A stretch of DNA of 64,000 bases from assembly GCA_020633895.1 (NCBI GenBank), contig JACKCT010000003.1, positions 1 through 64,000 on the forward strand. The letters run 5' to 3'. Origin of the DNA: Deltaproteobacteria bacterium. GTDB taxonomy: Bacteria; Lernaellota; Lernaellaia; JACKCT01. A program made the position numbers and the translations under genes. The number at the start of each line of letters is the position of its first letter. The first letter of the stretch is position 1. Shown piece after piece: positions 52,209 to 59,724 of the stretch. Below the pieces are notes generated by a model that was given only the letters and a program-made list of their open reading frames with translations, did no database searches and was not told the origin of the DNA.

Positions 52209-52850
52209 TTGAACCGCCTTTGGATCGTCTCGGCGGTCGTTATCCTGGCCCTGGTGATGGGCCTTGCCGGGGTCGTCGCGTGCAGCGAGGACAACTCGGA
52301 AGACGACTCGAGCTCGAGCCTGAAACGCATCCCCATCCTGGTCAAACAGGACGACTTTTTCGACTTCCCCGAAGACGAGGTCATCGGCCGCGTGGAATAC
52401 ACCAAGACCCGCGGACCGGCCGGCTCGTTGATCGTCGCCAATTGCGTGATCGACCGCCTGACCACCATCGCCGAGGACCCGGACAATCGGGCGGTCAACG
52501 TGCGCGTGGAACTGCGCAACCAGGACGCGTCCCGGGAGGAGTTCGAAACCCTCGAATGGGTGCAGACCTCCAACGAACAGGTCTTCGAGGTCTACGTCCC
52601 CCTCGTCGAGACGGTGCCGGTGGTGCTGAATTTCCAACTGGTCGTTTCGCGCAACGACGAGACGGCGGCCGACGACGACGACGATGACAACGACACCGCC
52701 GACGATGACACGACCGACGACGACACGGCGGACGACGACACCGCCGCCGATGACGATGATGATGACGACGACGATGGCACGCCGATCTTCAAGGCGACGG
52801 CGGACATGACCTTTGTCGTCAGCAGCGGGCGCCCGATCATTGGCGATTAA
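52209..52850 (+). CDS. small Asp-rich lipoprotein
   Basis: A 213-residue lipoprotein of no family that I recognise. TTG start with a perfect AAGGAGG; signal peptide and lipobox AGVVAC (Cys ~25), then a Ser/Asp-rich spacer. Residues ~35-150 are a beta-rich domain (FFDFPEDEVIGRVEYTKTRG; NVRVELRNQDASREEFETLE). Residues ~152-190 are almost all Asp with Thr/Ala (TADDDTTDDDTADDDT pattern). After it the chain continues as a strand (IFKATADMTFVVSSGRPI), so the Asp tract is an insert or loop, not a tether. A terminator follows. It is surface-exposed and possibly Ca2+-binding (inference). Confidence 0.85.
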   Translation: MNRLWIVSAVVILALVMGLAGVVACSEDNSEDDSSSSLKRIPILVKQDDFFDFPEDEVIGRVEYTKTRGPAGSLIVANCVIDRLTTIAEDPDNRAVNVRVELRNQDASREEFETLEWVQTSNEQVFEVYVPLVETVPVVLNFQLVVSRNDETAADDDDDDNDTADDDTTDDDTADDDTAADDDDDDDDDGTPIFKATADMTFVVSSGRPIIGD

Positions 52851-52876
52851 CCCCACGCACCCCTAACGAACCGACG

Positions 52877-52904
52877 CGGCGGGCCTTCGGGCTCGCCGTT
52901 TTTT
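52877..52904 (+). terminator. intrinsic terminator
   Basis: CGGCGGGCC-TTCG-GGCTCGCCG followed by TTTTTT, a UUCG-loop hairpin with a T-run. It ends the Asp-rich lipoprotein transcript and supports the start of the next gene at 52924 rather than further upstream. Confidence 0.9.
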
Positions 52905-52923
52905 GCGTCAGGAGGCAAAGAAA

Positions 52924-53331
52924 ATGGCGGAAAAGGTGAAGGTCGCGGGGCTGGGCGGCGTGTTCTTCAAGTGCGGCGATCCCAAGGCGACGGGCGCGTG
53001 GTACGCCGAACATCTAGGGTTGCCGGTGGAGGAATACGGGCACGCGGTGCTGCCCTGGCGGCGGTTCGACGATCCGGATAGGACGGAGTACACGGTCTGG
53101 TCCCCCTTCCCGTCGGACACCGAATATTTCGGCTCGGGATCGGCGCCGTTCATGATGAATTTCATCGTGCACGACCTGAACGCCCTGGTCGCTCAACTCG
53201 CCGAGGCGGGCATCAAACTGGAAGGCGATATCCAGGAGATGGAATACGGTCGCTTCGCCTGGATCACGGACCCCAACGGCGTGCGCATCGAGCTATGGCA
53301 GCCGAGCGAACAGATGCCGGAGGCGGAATAA
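52924..53331 (+). CDS. glyoxalase/bleomycin-resistance fold (VOC) protein
   Basis: A 135-residue protein from the ATG at 52924, which has AGGAGG eight bases upstream; an upstream in-frame start falls inside the terminator. It has the paired beta-alpha-beta modules of the VOC superfamily: GGVFFKCGDPKATGAWYAEHLGLPVEEYG, MMNFIVHDLNALVAQLAEAGIKLEGD and GRFAWITDPNGVRIELWQP, with the C-terminal Glu of RIELW a standard metal ligand. The first ligand is not a clear His/Gln, so metal chemistry is uncertain. The function is not assignable beyond the family. It ends before a palindromic repeat at 53343. Confidence 0.9.
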   Translation: MAEKVKVAGLGGVFFKCGDPKATGAWYAEHLGLPVEEYGHAVLPWRRFDDPDRTEYTVWSPFPSDTEYFGSGSAPFMMNFIVHDLNALVAQLAEAGIKLEGDIQEMEYGRFAWITDPNGVRIELWQPSEQMPEAE

Positions 53332-53342
53332 GAAAACCCGTT

Positions 53343-53456
53343 GGGTACCGCATTTTCCCGCTAACGACGTTTGCGGGAAGATGTGAATTTCCCAGACCAA
53401 CCGGATTGATATCACACCTTCTCTCGGACATTCGTCCTCGCGAAAGTGTGGCACCC
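53343..53456. repeat. ~114-bp bipartite palindromic repeat
   Basis: GGGTACCGCATTTTCCCG opens and GTGTGGCACCC closes. The right half (CACACCTTCTCTCGG then GTCCTCGCGAAAG) matches the right halves at 45315 and 57386; the left half is more diverged (GCATTTTC for GCACTTTC). It lies between the VOC gene and the convergent Wzz-like gene stop at 53476. Confidence 0.8.
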
Positions 53457-53475
53457 GTCATGGCGCCCGTGAAAA

Positions 53476-54957
53476 CTAGATGAAGCTATAGCGAAGCAGG
53501 ACCGCCACAACGACGATCGCGACGACCGCGCAGACGGCAACGATGCCCAGTAAGACCGATCTTTGCCTTTTCTCCAGGTCTTCGGACGTCTCGATGAGCG
53601 GCACGGCGGAAAGGACGGTCAGGCCCAGGAGGTCTTCGAGTTCCTCCGGGTTTTTGATTGTGTCGTCCAGGTGTTCGACGATGAACACCGATCCCAGCCC
53701 GATCAGCAATCCCAGCGCGAAGCCCACGCCCACGATATACGGCCGGTTGGGCTTGTAGGGGCTGCGGGGCTGCTCGGCCCGGTCGATGACCTTGAACTGC
53801 TGGCCCTTGTTGCGGGCCTCGACCTCGGCGGTGCGCTTAGCCTCGCTGAGCTTGTTGAGCAGGTCTTCGTACTGCGTCCGGGTGGTTTCGTAGTCGCGGG
53901 TGAGCTTGGAGAGTTCCTGCTCCACCTTGGGCGCGTTGTCCAGGCGCCGGCGATAGGTGTTGAGCTGGGACTGAATGGACCCCGCCTCGGCCCGCAGTCG
54001 CGCCGCGTCCATCTTCGCCTGTTGCAACGACAAATCCAGCCCTTTAATAGCCGGACTTCCCGACGGCGCCGACGACGCCCCGCTGGCGATGCGCGCCTCC
54101 AGGTTGGCGATCTTCGCCTTCACGTCGATCACCTGGGGATGCTCGTCGGTGTACTTGAGTTGCAGGCTGGCCAGTTGGGAACGAAGCTGGTCCAGCTCTT
54201 CCTCCAGGCCCACGACGCCGCCGGGGGCGTTGCGCAACTCGGAGATCTGCACCTCGATGACCGCCTGCCGGTCCTGAGCGGCGCGGATGGAGTCGTTGGT
54301 CGACTGCAACTGCTGCTGCAAACCGGCGATGATCGAAAAAATGCCTTCGGCCTGATCGGGCAACTCGCCGATATGGGCCGTTTTGAACTCGCGAAGGGCT
54401 TTTTCCTGAGCCTCAAGCTGCACCCGCAGCTCTTCCTTGTTGCGTTCCAGGAACTCGACCGTGTCCTCGGCCGTCTTGGTGCGCGACTCGGTCGTGGCTT
54501 CGATGAACAGGCTGGAGATCTTGTTCGTCACCTGCATGACGATGTACGGGTCCGCGCCCTGGAAAAAGAGCGTGAAGCCCTCCTTGCCCTCGACTTTTAG
54601 CTGGATGGAGTCGCGCATGATGTCCAGGATTTCCTCCATGGGCACGCGATTCTCGATCAGCTCCGGGTAGAGGTTGTATTCGGCGATGACCCGTTCAAGC
54701 AGGGACCGGGACATGATCTGCTGGCGGATCGTGGCCATGGACTTTTCCATGTCGAAGCGCTGCAGATTGACGTATTGTTCGGGGATTTGCTGGTTCTCGA
54801 CGAGGATCAGGGTGTAGGCCCGGTAGATGTCCGGCAGGAACAGCGATCCCACGCCCGTCACCAAGACCATGGTCACCACGGGAATGATCAGCAACCACTT
54901 CCGATACCAGATGATATGGATGTAGTCTTCGATGGCGAACGACTGGTTTTGGGCCAA
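53476..54957 (-). CDS. Wzz-like polysaccharide chain-length determinant
   Basis: A 493-residue inner-membrane protein. It starts with a Wzz domain (AIEDYIHIIWYRKWLLIIPVVTMVLVTGVGSLFLPDIYRAYTLILVENQQIPE) containing TM1. A long periplasmic coiled coil runs ~165-400 (FLERNKEELRVQLEAQEKALREF; KLTRDYETTRTQYEDLLNKL). The Pro-rich PRSPYKPNRPYIVGVGFALGLLIGLGSVFI is TM2. An unusual third segment (LLGIVAVCAVVAIVVVAVLL) ends the protein. There is no C-terminal BY-kinase domain, as in XrtA-type chain-length proteins. It sets glycan chain length with a Wzy or ABC-type exporter, not visible here. TTG start after GAGGAAGG. Confidence 0.92.
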   Translation of the reverse strand: MAQNQSFAIEDYIHIIWYRKWLLIIPVVTMVLVTGVGSLFLPDIYRAYTLILVENQQIPEQYVNLQRFDMEKSMATIRQQIMSRSLLERVIAEYNLYPELIENRVPMEEILDIMRDSIQLKVEGKEGFTLFFQGADPYIVMQVTNKISSLFIEATTESRTKTAEDTVEFLERNKEELRVQLEAQEKALREFKTAHIGELPDQAEGIFSIIAGLQQQLQSTNDSIRAAQDRQAVIEVQISELRNAPGGVVGLEEELDQLRSQLASLQLKYTDEHPQVIDVKAKIANLEARIASGASSAPSGSPAIKGLDLSLQQAKMDAARLRAEAGSIQSQLNTYRRRLDNAPKVEQELSKLTRDYETTRTQYEDLLNKLSEAKRTAEVEARNKGQQFKVIDRAEQPRSPYKPNRPYIVGVGFALGLLIGLGSVFIVEHLDDTIKNPEELEDLLGLTVLSAVPLIETSEDLEKRQRSVLLGIVAVCAVVAIVVVAVLLRYSFI

Positions 54958-55088
54958 CTGGACCTTCCTCGATTTCCTACGTCAGTGCGGGCGTATCCTA
55001 GCTTGGCCCGCCCCCCGTGGCAACGACCGGCGGCCGCCTCCGACGGGGTTCTTCCTTGGAAAATTTCTGATTTCTTGATCTATCCCAA

Positions 55089-56129
55089 CTATCCGGCCTC
55101 TTTGGCCTTTTCCGAGTTTTCCGCGTTCAAACGATCCGCGATAATCCCGGCCAAAGCCGCCGCCAACAGGCGGTGTCCCGACTCGTTGGGGTGTACCGAA
55201 TCCAAAAACCGGTTTTCCTGCTTTTGGGCCTGGCGAAACAATCGGTACGCCGGAACATCGGTCGGTTCCGGTTCATAGTTGAGAAAATACGGATTCCTGA
55301 AGACTTCTCCGAAGTTAAAGCCGACCGAAGGGATGACCAGAACCTGCCCGCCCCAGTTCCCCGCTTCGGTTTTGATGGTCCGGAGATTCTCGAAGAATTC
55401 GTCCTGCGTGACGCGCGGACGATAGGGCGTGTCCAGGCCGTCCTTGGTCGGATGCTTGACCCGCCAACGCAGAAAATCCGTGTTCATATTGCAGTAAATA
55501 CGATAGATCCGCAGGTGTTCGTACAGATCCCGATGCAGCTTGAGCGCCCACAGGGGCACGGCGTCCCACTCCACGTCCGACCGGATGGGCGCGTCCGAGC
55601 CGTCGTTGGGCCCGAAGTGGAAGGTGACGAAATCCGGCTTGAGCTCGGGTCCGACGCGCTCGAAGAGTTCCTTGCCTTGGAAGGAGGTGTAGCCGGGCCG
55701 CCCCAGGTTGACCGAGCGGATTTTCCGGTCGGGAAACTGCTCGCGCAGAATGTCGGCGGTCAGCGCGCAATAGACCTTGTCCGCGTCCACCTCCACGCCC
55801 CAGGTGCAAGAGTCGCCCAGGCACAGGATCAGCACCTCGCCCGGCTGCTTGGGCTCGGGCTCCTTATCGACGCGGTAATTGCCCGGCGCCGGGGGGTAGA
55901 CCTTGGCCCCCAGAACGATGTGCTCGTCGAAGGTGCCGCCGTCCTTGGTGAAATTCGCGTAGAACAACCGGTTTCGACGCAGCTCGTCGCCCCAGTTGAT
56001 CCCCAGATCCATCGCCCGCAGCACACCTTCGGCCGCCGCGAAGATCAGCACCACCGCGACGACGGTGAACAAAAACGTGCGCAAAGGGCCGCGACGCAGC
56101 CGCCGCGGGGGGCGATCGGGGGGTGTCAT
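55089..56129 (-). CDS. membrane-anchored SGNH hydrolase
   Basis: A 346-residue protein from the ATG at 56129 (MTPPDRPPRRLRRGPLR), with a single N-terminal helix (~18-38). Block I is LILCLGDSCTWGVEV, with the catalytic Ser; SVNLGRPGYTSFQG has the block-II Gly; FHFGPNDGSDAP has Asn; and FLDSVHPNESGHRLL near the C-terminus gives the Asp-x-x-His pair. Long insertions (KHPTKDGLDTPYRPRV) may shape the acceptor site. It is related in layout to the protein at 4462, so both may be O-acyl transferases/esterases of surface sugar. It is on the same strand as the chain-length gene, 131 bases upstream of it. Confidence 0.87.
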   Translation of the reverse strand: MTPPDRPPRRLRRGPLRTFLFTVVAVVLIFAAAEGVLRAMDLGINWGDELRRNRLFYANFTKDGGTFDEHIVLGAKVYPPAPGNYRVDKEPEPKQPGEVLILCLGDSCTWGVEVDADKVYCALTADILREQFPDRKIRSVNLGRPGYTSFQGKELFERVGPELKPDFVTFHFGPNDGSDAPIRSDVEWDAVPLWALKLHRDLYEHLRIYRIYCNMNTDFLRWRVKHPTKDGLDTPYRPRVTQDEFFENLRTIKTEAGNWGGQVLVIPSVGFNFGEVFRNPYFLNYEPEPTDVPAYRLFRQAQKQENRFLDSVHPNESGHRLLAAALAGIIADRLNAENSEKAKEAG

Positions 56130-56271
56130 GGGCGTACCATACGTGACCTTCCGAACGCCGCCAACCGCCGGGCCTTTTCCCCGCGCCGAATTTTGGTAGG
56201 ATCGACAGTTCCGAAGGTCAACATTTCGCGCGATCCGACCGGATTCGGCGCGCGACGAACGAGGATCCTCC

Positions 56272-56847
56272 ATGTCCTGGAAACCCTGGCGCCTGTCCCG
56301 TCCCCTGCATCCCCATGAAGCCGGCGAGGCTCGCGCCGCGTTCGGCGAATCGCTGGACTACGGCAAGGTCCGGGTCTTCCGGCGGTCTCCCCTGGGCTGG
56401 GGGGCGTCGCGGGCCATCGGCAACACCATCCATATGCAGTCCCGGCACTTTCATCCCGGCACCTTCGAATTTACCCCCGCCGGGATGCAGACCGTGGTCC
56501 ACGAACTCGCCCATGTCTGGCAGTACCAGAACGGCGGGTGGGCGTATCTGTTCGCGTGCCTCTGGACCTATGTGAAATTCCAGGTCAAAGCCGGAAGCTG
56601 GCGCGAGGCGTATTACTGGCGCCAAATCTGCGAGGACGGCGTCGACTTTGCCGACTGGAACCCGGAACAGCAGGCCCAGGCGATCGGCGATTTCTTCCAG
56701 GCCAACCGGGCCGAACCGGGTATGGGGCACACCTTCGCCGAGTCCCGGACACTGCATCTGATGGGCCCGCTCATTCCCCGCATCCAGCAGGGCGACGGAG
56801 CCCCCACCTTCTTGCGCAAGAAGCGCGTCCCCGCCGAAACGACGTAG
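56272..56847 (+). CDS. HExxH zinc-metallopeptidase-like protein (DUF4157-like)
   Basis: A 191-residue protein with no signal peptide. TPAGMQTVVHELAHVWQYQNG contains HELAH (H77, H81), a zinc-binding gluzincin/DUF4157-type motif. The region before it (LDYGKVRVFRRSPLG, ASRAIGNTIHM) matches the DUF4157 start, where a first strand and helix precede HExxH. A clear third ligand downstream is not obvious. DUF4157 modules often sit on polymorphic toxins, but here the protein is a stand-alone single domain. Activity is uncertain. It is followed by the EVE gene on the same strand after a 95-base gap with its own promoter-like site. Confidence 0.82.
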   Translation: MSWKPWRLSRPLHPHEAGEARAAFGESLDYGKVRVFRRSPLGWGASRAIGNTIHMQSRHFHPGTFEFTPAGMQTVVHELAHVWQYQNGGWAYLFACLWTYVKFQVKAGSWREAYYWRQICEDGVDFADWNPEQQAQAIGDFFQANRAEPGMGHTFAESRTLHLMGPLIPRIQQGDGAPTFLRKKRVPAETT

Positions 56848-56875
56848 GCTCGGCGACGCGCCGCGCCCGATGGAC

Positions 56876-56904
56876 TTGACCGTCGCCCCGTCCGCTCGAA
56901 AGAT
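56876..56904 (+). promoter_or_regulatory. candidate promoter of the EVE-domain gene
   Basis: TTGACC (56876-56881), 17 bases, AAAGAT (56899-56904) lie ~40 bases before the ATG at 56943. The -35 is good and the -10 partial. GAGAGG forms the ribosome binding site. Confidence 0.4.
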
Positions 56905-56942
56905 GCGGCTATCGTTTTTTCGATCAACGAGAGGAATTCGCC

Positions 56943-57362
56943 ATGGCTTATTGGCTGATGAAAGATGAGCCGGACCACTATAGCTGGGACCGCCTGCTCA
57001 CGGACGGCAAGCACTGCTGGTCCAAGGTGCGCAACTACCAGGCGCGCAACAACATCCGCGAGATGAAAAAGGGCGACGTGGCGCTGTTTTACCACTCCAT
57101 GTCCGAAAAGCGCGTCGTCGGCGCGATGAAAGTGGCGAGCGCGCCCTACCCCAACCCGGACGACGACACCTGGACCTTCATCGACGTGACGCCCTATTTC
57201 CCGCTCAAGGAGCCGGTGGATTTGGCGACCCTCAAATCCGACCCCGCGACACGGGACATGAAATTCATCAAGCAGTCGCGGCTGTCGGTGAGCCCGGTGT
57301 CCCAGGAAGAGTTCGACCGCATCGTGGAACTGGGCGGTAAAGGGAAGCTGAAGAAGGGGTAG
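56943..57362 (+). CDS. EVE-domain protein
   Basis: A 139-residue single EVE domain (PUA-like): MAYWLMKDEPDHYSWDRLLTDG, WSKVRNYQARNNIREMKKGDVALFYHSMSEKRVVGAMKVAS, PYPNPDDDTWTFIDVTPYFPL, FIKQSRLSVSPVSQEEF. It closely follows the human thymocyte nuclear protein 1 type. EVE domains recognise modified bases in DNA or RNA and in bacteria may sense modification. The start is supported by GAGAGG. It is a lone gene, followed by a palindromic repeat. Confidence 0.95.
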   Translation: MAYWLMKDEPDHYSWDRLLTDGKHCWSKVRNYQARNNIREMKKGDVALFYHSMSEKRVVGAMKVASAPYPNPDDDTWTFIDVTPYFPLKEPVDLATLKSDPATRDMKFIKQSRLSVSPVSQEEFDRIVELGGKGKLKKG

Positions 57363-57385
57363 GACTTGGACTAGGACTCCAGCCC

Positions 57386-57496
57386 GGGTGCCGCACTGTC
57401 ACGGCGACGTAAGTCGACGGGAAGGTGTGGCGTCATTGAGTCCACTCGAATTTCACACCTTCTCTCCACCTTCGGTGTCGCGAAAGTGTGGCACCC
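57386..57496. repeat. ~111-bp bipartite palindromic repeat
   Basis: GGGTGCCGCACTGTCACG opens, AAGGTGTG and TTTCACACCTTCTCT face each other, and GCGAAAGTGTGGCACCC closes. It is the same orientation as the copies at 45315 and 53343. It follows the EVE gene stop at 57362. It is the main content of the 309-base gap before the TetR gene. Confidence 0.85.
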
Positions 57497-57522
57497 ACGT
57501 CGGTCGCGGTCGACATCTAACA

Positions 57523-57545
57523 ACGTTCGAGTTTGACCCCTCACT
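57523..57545. repeat. 23-bp segment shared with the repeat at 61538
   Basis: ACGTTCGAGTTTGACCCCTC plus ACT is identical to 61579-61601, inside the TTCAGAGCC-type element there. It is the only recognisable content of 57497-57671, which also has AT-poor sequence without a gene. Confidence 0.6.
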
Positions 57546-57671
57546 CTGATCGGACAAGCTGCGGCGGTCATCATCGGTTGGAGCGAAGCGACTTCCACCA
57601 AGGAACGCTCAACCCACGCGCCGGCGTGCAGGATGCCTTCGGCATCCGTCAGCCCGTGCCGGCTACGGCAC

Positions 57672-58277
57672 TTACTGGCGTTCCGGGTCGGAGCGGCCGA
57701 GGCCTTTGAGGTTTTTCATGCCCTCGATGAACAGGGCGATGAGGACTTCGGTCTTGCGTTCGAGCTGCATGTCCGGGCCTTCGAACAGCCAGGGCAACTC
57801 CAGGCCGCGCAGCGTGGCGAAGATGGCCATGGAGACCAGGGGGACGTCGGTGATGCCCAACTCCCCGGTATCGACCCCGCGACGCAGGATCCCTTCGAGG
57901 ATTTCCTTTTCCTCGGCGACCACTTCCTGGCTGCCCACGTCCAGTTCCATGCGCATTTCCATGTAGATTTCCTGCGTCAGGTTGTGCAGGTTCACCAGTT
58001 CGCGCAGGGAGCGAAAGCGCGTCAGTATGAAGTTGCGAAGCTGCTGGACGACCGGTTCTTCGAGCTTCACGGCGGTGCGCAGGCGCGTGGCGTGTTCGGC
58101 CACCTCGCGGCGGATGACCGCGGCGAAGATCTCCTCTTTGCTCTGGAAATAGAGGTAGATCGTTCCCTTGCCCACGTCGGCGGCCTTGGCGATTTCCTCC
58201 ACCGTCGTTTTGCGCAGTCCGTATTTGGAGAACAGCTTGGACCCGGCTTCGATGATGCGTTCTTCTTTATCAGCCAT
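57672..58277 (-). CDS. TetR/AcrR family transcriptional regulator
   Basis: A 201-residue regulator from the ATG at 58277. The N-terminal helix-turn-helix is typical: EERIIEAGSKLFSKYGLRKTTVEEIAKAADVGKGTIYLYFQSKEEIFAAVI. The C-terminal domain (VVQQLRNFILTRFRSLRELVNLHNLTQEIYMEMRMELDVG) binds an unknown ligand and dimerises. Its promoter has a matching inverted repeat (TGACCG ... CGGTCA) over the -10/start region, so autorepression is likely (inference). It is divergent from the coiled-coil/ParA pair at 58487-59605; the ligand is not known. Confidence 0.95.
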   Translation of the reverse strand: MADKEERIIEAGSKLFSKYGLRKTTVEEIAKAADVGKGTIYLYFQSKEEIFAAVIRREVAEHATRLRTAVKLEEPVVQQLRNFILTRFRSLRELVNLHNLTQEIYMEMRMELDVGSQEVVAEEKEILEGILRRGVDTGELGITDVPLVSMAIFATLRGLELPWLFEGPDMQLERKTEVLIALFIEGMKNLKGLGRSDPERQ

Positions 58278-58339
58278 CAGAGCCCCCGATCGTGCACCCA
58301 TGATTCAAAACTCCGTTCGAGTCGTCGACAATGACCACT

Positions 58340-58389
58340 TGACCGCCTGATTGTGTCGGTCAGTTTAATCGAACCTTAGTCGGCGTCAA
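58340..58389 (-). promoter_or_regulatory. promoter and operator of the TetR gene
   Basis: On the minus strand TTGACG (58389-58384), 16 bases, then TAAACT (58367-58362) forms a good promoter. A TGACCG-N11-CGGTCA inverted repeat (58340-58362) begins at the last base of the -10 and covers the start site. This is where a TetR dimer would block RNA polymerase. Confidence 0.6.
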
Positions 58390-58432
58390 GCCAAAACTTT
58401 GCTCTTGGCCAATTCCTCACCCTCCGGCTTGC

Positions 58433-58460
58433 TTGACAGCCCCGGCCAATCCGGGACAAT
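58433..58460 (+). promoter_or_regulatory. promoter of the coiled-coil/ParA operon
   Basis: A perfect TTGACA (58433-58438), 16 bases, GACAAT (58455-58460). The spacer holds the inverted repeat CCCGG-CCAAT-CCGGG. It is ~75 bases away from the TetR operator, so shared regulation is possible but not shown. Confidence 0.55.
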
Positions 58461-58486
58461 AGGTCGGTATTTCAAGGAGTTTGTCG

Positions 58487-58810
58487 ATGAGCGCGGCGGT
58501 CGGGATCCTGGGTCGTTTGAACCAGGTCAAGGATGAGGCGATCTCCAATGTCACGCAGGAACTGCTGACCAACCCCAAGTTCGCTCAAGCGTTGGGCAAT
58601 ACCGTTCAGTCGGTCGCCAAAACCAAGCAGCGGATCGACCGAAACGTGGCGTTGGCCATGTCCCTGTCGGGCCTGCCGTCCAAGCGGGACTACAGCAAGC
58701 TGGCCCATCGGGCCAAGAGCCTGAATAAGAACATCGACCGCCTGGAAGAGCGCCTGGACGACGTGGTACTGCGCCTGGAACGCCTGGGCGAAAAGGTCGA
58801 GAAACTCTAA
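58487..58810 (+). CDS. small coiled-coil protein partnered with ParA
   Basis: A 107-residue helical protein: AAVGILGRLNQVKDEAISNVTQELL, AKTKQRIDRNVALAMSLSGLPSKRDYSKL, and a C-terminal heptad coiled coil (LNKNIDRLEERLDDVVLRLERLGEKVEKL). The ATG at 58487 was chosen since AAGGAG lies 8 bases before it; an in-frame TTG is 6 bases upstream. The N-terminal half recalls phasin-type or chaperone-like helices. No known family can be claimed. Thirty bases separate it from the ParA-type ATPase, so they form an operon. It may be the ParA adaptor or cargo protein (inference). Confidence 0.75.
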   Translation: MSAAVGILGRLNQVKDEAISNVTQELLTNPKFAQALGNTVQSVAKTKQRIDRNVALAMSLSGLPSKRDYSKLAHRAKSLNKNIDRLEERLDDVVLRLERLGEKVEKL

Positions 58811-58840
58811 CCTTCCCCTCGATTCGGCGGCGTTTGACTC

Positions 58841-59605
58841 ATGCGCAAAATCGCGTTCGTGAACGAAAAAGGCGGCAGTTGCAAGACGACCCTGGCGGTG
58901 AACATGGCGTCCTATCTGGCGGGCGTCGCCGGCAAGAAGGTGCTGCTCATCGACACCGACCCCCAGGGCCAGTCGGGCAAGTGCCTGGGCATGGATGTGA
59001 AAAGCGCTCCGGCGACGACGTTGGAACTGCTGCTCGACCCTGCCTTGAGCGTCAAGGACGCCGTCCAGCCGACGCGCATCGACGGGTTGGACATCATCGT
59101 CGCCAACAAGACGCTGGGCGATTTTCAGACCGAGGCCGCTCACGACGAGGACCGGGCCGAGCGCCTGAAAGCGAAAATCCAGCCCATCCGAGGTTATGAC
59201 TACGTCGTCTTCGATTCGCCGCCGTCGCTGGGCCTGCTGACGCTCAACGTCATGGTGGCGGCCTCCGAAATCGTCGTGCCGGTCAGCCTGACGTATCTGG
59301 CGCTGGACGGATGCGCGGAGATTGTCGACACCGTCGAGTCGGTCAAGAAGGACTACGGCCACGGCAAACTGAAGATCAGCCTGGTCGTGCCGGTGCTCTA
59401 TCGCAACACCCGCTTGGCCAACGCCATTCTGGAAAAGCTCGGCGAATATTTCGGCGACAAACTCTCATCGACGCGCGTCGGCTACAACGTCGCCATCGAC
59501 GAAGCCCAGTCCATGGGCCGGACCATCTGGGAATACGCCCCCAACTCCCGAGGCGCCCAGGCCCTGGAGGCCTTCGCTCAGGAGTTGATCGCGGCGGGAT
59601 CTTAG
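58841..59605 (+). CDS. ParA/MinD-family ATPase
   Basis: A 254-residue P-loop ATPase. The deviant Walker A is NEKGGSCKTTLAVNMASYL (K-G-G-x-x-K-T), with the signature lysine at the start as in ParA. The switch I region is LLIDTDPQGQSGKCLGMD, and Walker B is YDYVVFDSPPSLGLLTLNVMV. The C-terminal part holds VPVLYRNTRLANAILEKL. ParA proteins form ATP-dependent patterns on DNA to segregate plasmids, chromosomes or protein complexes. No ParB or parS lies next to it; the neighbouring coiled-coil protein is the likely partner, as in McdA/McdB-type systems (inference). Confidence 0.95.
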   Translation: MRKIAFVNEKGGSCKTTLAVNMASYLAGVAGKKVLLIDTDPQGQSGKCLGMDVKSAPATTLELLLDPALSVKDAVQPTRIDGLDIIVANKTLGDFQTEAAHDEDRAERLKAKIQPIRGYDYVVFDSPPSLGLLTLNVMVAASEIVVPVSLTYLALDGCAEIVDTVESVKKDYGHGKLKISLVVPVLYRNTRLANAILEKLGEYFGDKLSSTRVGYNVAIDEAQSMGRTIWEYAPNSRGAQALEAFAQELIAAGS

Positions 59606-59664
59606 GGGCGCCGCACTCTGAGGTCGCCGCCAGGCGGACAAGGGTGGGCGTTCTGATCGGCAAG

Positions 59665-59710
59665 TTCCCATCTTCTCACGGACTGTCGTCCTCGCGAAAA
59701 TGTGGCACCC
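59665..59710. repeat. partial (right half) copy of the ~110-bp palindrome
   Basis: CCCATCTTCTCACGGAC then CTCGCGAAAATGTGGCACCC matches the right half of the copies at 53343 and 57386. A reduced GGGTGGGCG left end (59642) may be the rest of a degraded copy. It lies between convergent ends of the ParA and UbiA-type genes. Confidence 0.65.
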
Positions 59711-59724
59711 GTCGCCGAATCCCC

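Noticed and set aside
56272-56847. Polymorphic-toxin reading of the DUF4157-like protein
   Set aside because: It is a single short domain with no toxin, repeat or immunity gene next to it.
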